From Candidatus Burkholderia verschuerenii (GTDB lineage: Bacteria; Pseudomonadota; Gammaproteobacteria; Burkholderiales; Burkholderiaceae), in the NCBI RefSeq assembly GCF_001189365.1, contig NZ_LFJJ01000023.1:1-41463 (forward strand): a stretch of DNA of 41,463 nucleotides. The letters run 5' to 3'. The number at the start of each line of letters is the position of its first letter. Position 1 is the stretch's first letter. This document shows positions 36,970 to 41,463 of this stretch, one piece after another. The position numbers and the translations under genes were made by a program. Below the pieces are notes generated by a model that did no database searches, was not told the origin of the DNA, and saw only the letters and a program-made list of their open reading frames with translations.

Positions 36970-39900
36970 ATGACCACGACACCGCCCACACTCGCCACGC
37001 GCCCGCCAACGGGCCTCGAATCGCTGCACGAACTGTCGGGCGTGTTGAGCGAGCGCGTCCGTCAGGGCGTGGAAGGGCTGATCAGCGCATCGCATGCGGC
37101 GATCGGGCGGGCGCGGCGCGAAGGCCGCGGCTACGACCACAAGGATTTGTATGTGGCGGGATCGCGCATCGTCATGCGTTGCGTCATCACGTTGTTCGCC
37201 GAAGCGCGCGGACTGTTGCCGATGGAGAACCGCGTCTATCGGCGCGCGTTCAGTCTGGAGACGCTGCGCGAGCGCGCGAGTCGTGATGTGTGGCCGCGAC
37301 TGATCGCGCTGTTCAGGTTGATCCACGCCGGATCGACGCACGCGCGCATGTCCGTGCCGCGCTACGGCGGCGCGCTGTTCGAACCGGGCCGCGCCGATAG
37401 CGACGATGGCATTTCCCGCGCGCTCGCGTTGCTGGAGAGTCCTGACAATCGCATCGACGATCAGGAAGTGATGAAGCTGCTGCGTCTGCTGACGCGCGTT
37501 CGCATGAGGCCGGGCCGCGCGCGCAACGGCGCGTGGATCGACGTGCCGGTGGATTTCGCGCGGCTGTCGTCGGAGTACATCGGCGTGCTGTATGAAGGCC
37601 TGCTCGATTTCGAACTCAAGCAGGCAGCGGACGACGACCCAGTGATCTTTCTCGCGGTCGGCAATCAGCCCGCGTTCACGCTGTCGCAACTGGAAAGCCT
37701 GAGCGATAAGACCATCGCGCAACTGTTCGACGCGCTGAGCAAAAGAGACACGCGCGCAATCGACGAAGTCGAAGACGACGAAGCGCCGGCCGACGACATC
37801 GAAGACGATGCCGAAGCGGAATCGCCCGCGCCACCGCAAACGCTGAATCCGCATCACGCGATGCGCGTCGACGCCTGGCTCGCGCGCGCGGCCGCGCTGA
37901 GCGGCGTGACGAACGGACAAGCGAACACGCTATGCGCGCGGCTCGTCGCGCCGGGCGAGTTCTATCTCGTGCGCTGGGGCGGCACGCGCAAGGGCGCGGG
38001 CACGTTCTTCACGCGGCCGTCGCTCGCGGAGCCGACGGTGCGTCGCACGCTGCAACCGCTCGCCTACGACGCGGTGCGCAGCGAAATCGATGCGCGCACG
38101 GGACTGGAGACCGTCGTCGAATGGACGCCGAAAACGCCCGAGCAGATTCTGTCGATCAAGGTCTGCGATCCGGCGATGGGTTCCGGCTCGTTCCTCGCCA
38201 GCGCGTTGCGTTATCTGACCGACGCGCTGGTTGTATCGCTGCATCGTCACGGGATGCCGAACGCGCTGTTCAACGACGACCTCGTTCGGCTCGATCCGCG
38301 CGATGAACGCTTCGAGCAGGCGTTGCGCGCGCAGTTGAAACGCCATGTCGTCGAGCATTGCCTGTACGGCGTCGATATCGATCCGCTGGCGGTGGAACTC
38401 GGCCGCATGGCCTTGTGGGTCGAGACGCTGGATCGCGGCCTGCCGTTCGGCTTCGTCGATCACAAGCTCAAAGTGGGCAATGCGCTGGTCGGCGCGTGGT
38501 TCGACGCCAGCCGCGATTATCCGGCGATGGCGTGGGCGCGCGAGGGCGGCGACAAGGATTATCAGAAGGACAAGCCGGGCAATCTCGGCAATCACGCTTT
38601 CGTCGATGAAAAAGGTCGCACGCGCGGCGATGTGTTCAACGAAGCGATCAAGAAGCGGGCGCGGCTCGTCACCGAACAGTTGCGCGAACTGCTCGACGCG
38701 CCCGATGCCGCACACGACACCGACGCCGATCGCGCACACGACGCGCTGCGCGATGTCCTGAGCACGCTGCATCGTCTGCCGTTGGGTGAGTGCGAGCGGC
38801 GGGCGCGCGTGTATCGCACGGAATGGCTCGACAGCGCGCCGTATCGCGCGCTGAAGGCGCGGCTCGACCTGTGGTGCGCGTTGTGGTTCTGGCCCGGCGA
38901 CAAGATCGCGCATGCGCCGCTGCCGTTCGATTTCGCGCGTCCGAACGTCGACGCGATGTCGATTGCGAGCGAGGTCGCGCGTCGTCACGTCAGCGCTTCT
39001 TTCATTGGGAGCTCGAATTTCCCGATGTCTTCACGTCCGCGCATCAGGGCTTCGATGCGCTGCTGGGTAATCCGTCATGGGAAACCGTTCAGCCCGATTC
39101 GAAGGAGTTCTTCGCGCATCACCATCCGCTTTATCGCGCTTACGGCAAGCAGGAAGCGTTGGCGAAGCAACTCGAATACTTCCGGCGCGCGCCGTCGATC
39201 GAGCGCGAATGGATCGCGTATCGGGCGCGTCTGAAGGCGTTCGCGAACTGGATGAACCATTGCGGCGCATCGCATCGGGCGATCGCGTGATCGAGGACAA
39301 GGACGGCAAGCGCAAGCACGATTTCCCTCTCGGCGGACGCGGGCGCAGCAGCTTCGAGGCGTCGAGCCGTCTGCACGAACTTTGGCGACGCCGGCGCGAA
39401 ATGCGTCGCGGCTTTGCGGATCGGGCGCATCCGTTCGTGCATCAGGGGCAGGGCAAGCCGTATCTGCACAAGATGTTTCTCGAATTGAGCCACGCGCTGC
39501 TGCGCCCGCAAGGACGGCTCGGCATGATCGTGCCGGGCGGCATTCTCGGCGATAAAGGCTCGACGGAATTGCGCACGCTCTTCTTCGAACGATGCGACTG
39601 GCAATGGCTGTTCGGCTTCGAGAATCGCGCGGGCATTTTCGATATCCATCGCTCGTTCAGGTTTTGCGTGCTGATCGTGCAGAAGGGTGGCGAGACGCAC
39701 GCGATGCGCGCGGCCTTCATGCATCGCGATGCGGCGGATTGGCAGCATGCCGAACGTCACGCGATGGCGTATCCGCGTGCGCGCGTGGAGGCGTTTTCGC
39801 CGCGTTCGAAGGCGATTCTGGAGATCGGCGGCGCGCGATCTGCGCACGCTGCAGACCATCTACGATAACGGCGTGCTGTTCGGCGATCGGAGCGAACGCG

Positions 39901-41061
39901 CCTGGGGCATTCGGTATCGGCAGGGCGATTTCAACATGACGTCCGATTCCGCGCTGTTCGCGCCGCGTCCCGATTGGGAGGACCGGGGCTATCGCGCGGA
40001 CGAGTACGGTCACTGGCTCAAGGGCGCGTGGTTCGACTACGACGGACCGATGGAGATTCTCGCGCGCGTCGACGGACTCGTGCTGTCGTGCGACGGACGG
40101 CAGTCGATCGCCGTCGATTCGATCGACGACGTGGCGTTGCCGCTGCTGGAGGGCAATATCATCGATCAGTTCCGGACGTCGGCGAAGGGCTGGGTGTCGG
40201 GCAAGGGACGCGCGGCGGTGTGGCTCGACATCGCGCCGGGCGAGGGCGTGGTCGAGCCGCAATATCTGATCGGCATGAAGACGGCGGCGGCGCGCATCAG
40301 CAAGATCGGCGACGATGCCGGCCAGCCGAAGTGGCGGCCGGTGCCGAAGGTGGTGTTCATCGACGTGACATCGGCGACCAACGTGCGCACCGCGCGCGCG
40401 ACCTGCACGCCGTATTTCCCGTGCGGCAACACGGCGGCCGTGCTCGGCGCGCGCGAAAGCGTGTTCGCGCTGGCAACGGTAATGAACTCCTTCGTGTATG
40501 ACTTCGTCGCGCGCGCGATGCGGCGGCTTGCATCTGAACGGCTTCGCGGTTGAGGAGTCGGTTCTGCCTCGATGCACGGATTTGTCCGCACTCGATGCGA
40601 TCGGGCGTCGGTTGATCTGCACCTTGCGCGCGTTTTGCGGATCGCAGGACGCGTCGCCCGCCATCGGCGATGCCGAGCGATTGCGTCTGCGCTGTATCGC
40701 CGATGCGCTCGTCGCGCATTATTTCGGGCTATCGGTCGATGACTTCGCGCATGTTCTCGCCGAGTGCGATTTCGCGGCGTCCGCGCTGACGGACGAATTT
40801 GCGTCGACGCTGAATGCCAAAGGTTTCTGGCGCGTGGATCGGGATAAGGATCCGGAGTTGCGGCAGACGGTTTTGGCGTATGTCGCGTTTTGGGATTTGA
40901 AGGCGGGGGGTGTGGAGGCGTTTTTCGCGCAGAACGATGGCGCGGGCTGGATGATTCCGGAGCGCTTGCGTCTGGCGGATTATGGGTTGGGGCGGGACGA
41001 GCGGGCGCTTGTTGCGCAGCCGGTCGCGTCTCGTCTCGTCGATACGGATGTCGCCGTGTAA
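36970..41061 (+). pseudogene. Large DNA adenine methyltransferase (Eco57I/DrmMI-like), four frameshifts
   Basis: The five reading blocks are 36970-38985, 38990-39270, 39260-39835, 39835-40515 and 40515-41061, each in another frame and together about 1360 residues. Block 1: ELSGVLSERVRQGVEGLISA, DFARLSSEYIGVLYEGLLDFEL, and SAM motif I VCDPAMGSGSFL (Asp400). Block 2: GNPSWET, motif IV in NPPW-like form. Block 3: LSHALLRPQGRLGMIVPGGI, NRAGIFDIHRSFRF. Block 4: GWVSGKGRAAVW and EPQYLIGMKTAAA. Block 5: GGLHLNGFAVEESVLPR. Such proteins serve in DISARM, BREX or type IIG defence. No drmABC-, BREX- or nuclease-type gene is visible here. The breaks lie mostly in short GC repeats. Confidence 0.75.
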
Positions 41062-41157
41062 TGGTCGCAGGAAGCGGCCGTTACGCATGGCGCGTTGGTG
41101 CGGCGGATCGTGGCGGTGGAGGTTTAGAGCTCAGCCCTGGCCCGGTGCAAGAAAGCA

Positions 41158-41186
41158 AAAAGCCCGATCACGAGGACCGGGCTTTT
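41158..41186 (-). terminator. Terminator of tRNA-Lys
   Basis: AAAAGCCCG (41158-41166) and CGGGCTTTT (41178-41186) form a 9-bp stem with an 11-base loop. On the minus strand a T5 run follows, 13 bases after the tRNA 3' end. On the plus strand it could also close the methylase transcript. Confidence 0.8.
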
Positions 41187-41199
41187 CACATGAATCTGG

Positions 41200-41275
41200 T
41201 GGTGGGGCGTGAGTGACTCGAACACTCGACCTACGGATTAAGAGTCCGCTGCTCTACCAACTGAGCTAACGCCCC
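41200..41275 (-). tRNA. tRNA-Lys (anticodon CUU), CCA encoded
   Basis: Read on the minus strand, the 76 bases fold as a tRNA: acceptor GGGGCGT pairs with ACGCCCC; D-arm TAGCTCAGTTGGTAGAGC; anticodon stem GCGGA/TCCGT around loop CTCTTAA (anticodon CTT); T-arm with GTTCGAG; 3' CCA at 41200-41202. Confidence 0.95.
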
Positions 41276-41287
41276 AACAGAAGTGAA

Positions 41288-41317
41288 ATTATAGTGTGAG
41301 AATTTCGAAACGCGCAA
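41288..41317 (-). promoter_or_regulatory. Promoter of tRNA-Lys
   Basis: On the minus strand -35 TTGCGC (41312-41317), an 18-base spacer and a perfect -10 TATAAT (41288-41293). The -10 lies 12 bases from the tRNA 5' end. Confidence 0.75.
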
Positions 41318-41339
41318 GTGTTTTCGGCATAAATTTTAA

Positions 41340-41463
41340 GTGCGCCGGTAGACCGGCAAGGAGTAGGTGGTGAAAGTCCACTGCGATGAAGGAGTAGCGA
41401 ACCACATCGGCCCCGAGCCGTGCGCAGGTCACCGCGAGGTGATCGGCGAAGCGTCGGCAGGGG
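41340..41463 (+). mobile_element. 5' end of a group II intron, running off the window
   Basis: The segment begins GTGCGCC (the GUGYG 5' consensus of group II introns) and continues with the recognisable start of domain I: AGACCGGCAAGGAGTAG, GTGGTGAAAGTCCAC, GAAGGAGTAGCGAACC, CGAGCCGTGCGCAGGTCACC. The reverse transcriptase would lie beyond the window. The exact 5' boundary is inferred from the consensus. Confidence 0.8.

Overview
The base composition (high GC, GC-rich third codon positions) and gene content point to a Burkholderiales chromosome, most like Burkholderia, Paraburkholderia or Caballeronia. The strongest signs are a BpeR/BpeAB-OprB-type efflux locus, the beta-proteobacterial look of the tRNA-Lys, and many small Burkholderia-type genes (DUF427, DUF488, CoxG-like). 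This assignment rests on recognised protein families and not on any database search.

Layout. 1-254 is the start of an exported protein on the minus strand that leaves the window. 462-2461 is a PmrA/QseB-type two-component operon. 2814-4733 is a YadA-type trimeric adhesin and 4949-6475 a DegQ/MucD periplasmic protease; their upstream regions share TTTAAG-type elements with the two-component promoter, which suggests an envelope regulon. 6617-9167 holds small genes: an exported protein, DUF427, a CoxG-like protein and an isochorismatase-fold hydrolase. 9177-31880 is an efflux island: a TetR repressor with a near-perfect AcrR operator and a divergent RND operon (bpeAB-oprB type), then a ytcA-mdtN-mdtO-mdtP operon, then an arylsulfatase and its radical-SAM maturase, then a second paralogous RND operon. 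31935-33216 is a broken AraC/HTHD-repeat fusion. 33385-36403 holds a zinc-ribbon protein, dbpA and an MFS exporter. 36544-41061 holds a DUF488 gene and a large adenine methylase gene broken by four frameshifts. tRNA-Lys(CUU) lies at 41200-41275, and the 5' end of a group II intron starts near 41340 and runs off the window.

Main points of interest: (i) a CAGGTG hexanucleotide expansion that adds ten residues to the central-pore helix of the second RND pump; (ii) PmrA-like boxes in matching positions upstream of the two-component operon and the degQ-like gene; (iii) a 24-bp operator matching E. coli AcrR at 20 positions, by my recollection of that site; (iv) apparent damage to a sulfatase and its own maturase in adjacent genes; (v) an orphan, DrmMI-like defence methylase in decay; (vi) an AraC fragment joined to a duplicated-domain HTHD protein. 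Lesions cluster in dispensable genes while the long efflux genes are clean. That argues for real decay, but several lesions sit in short GC repeats where sequencing error cannot be excluded.
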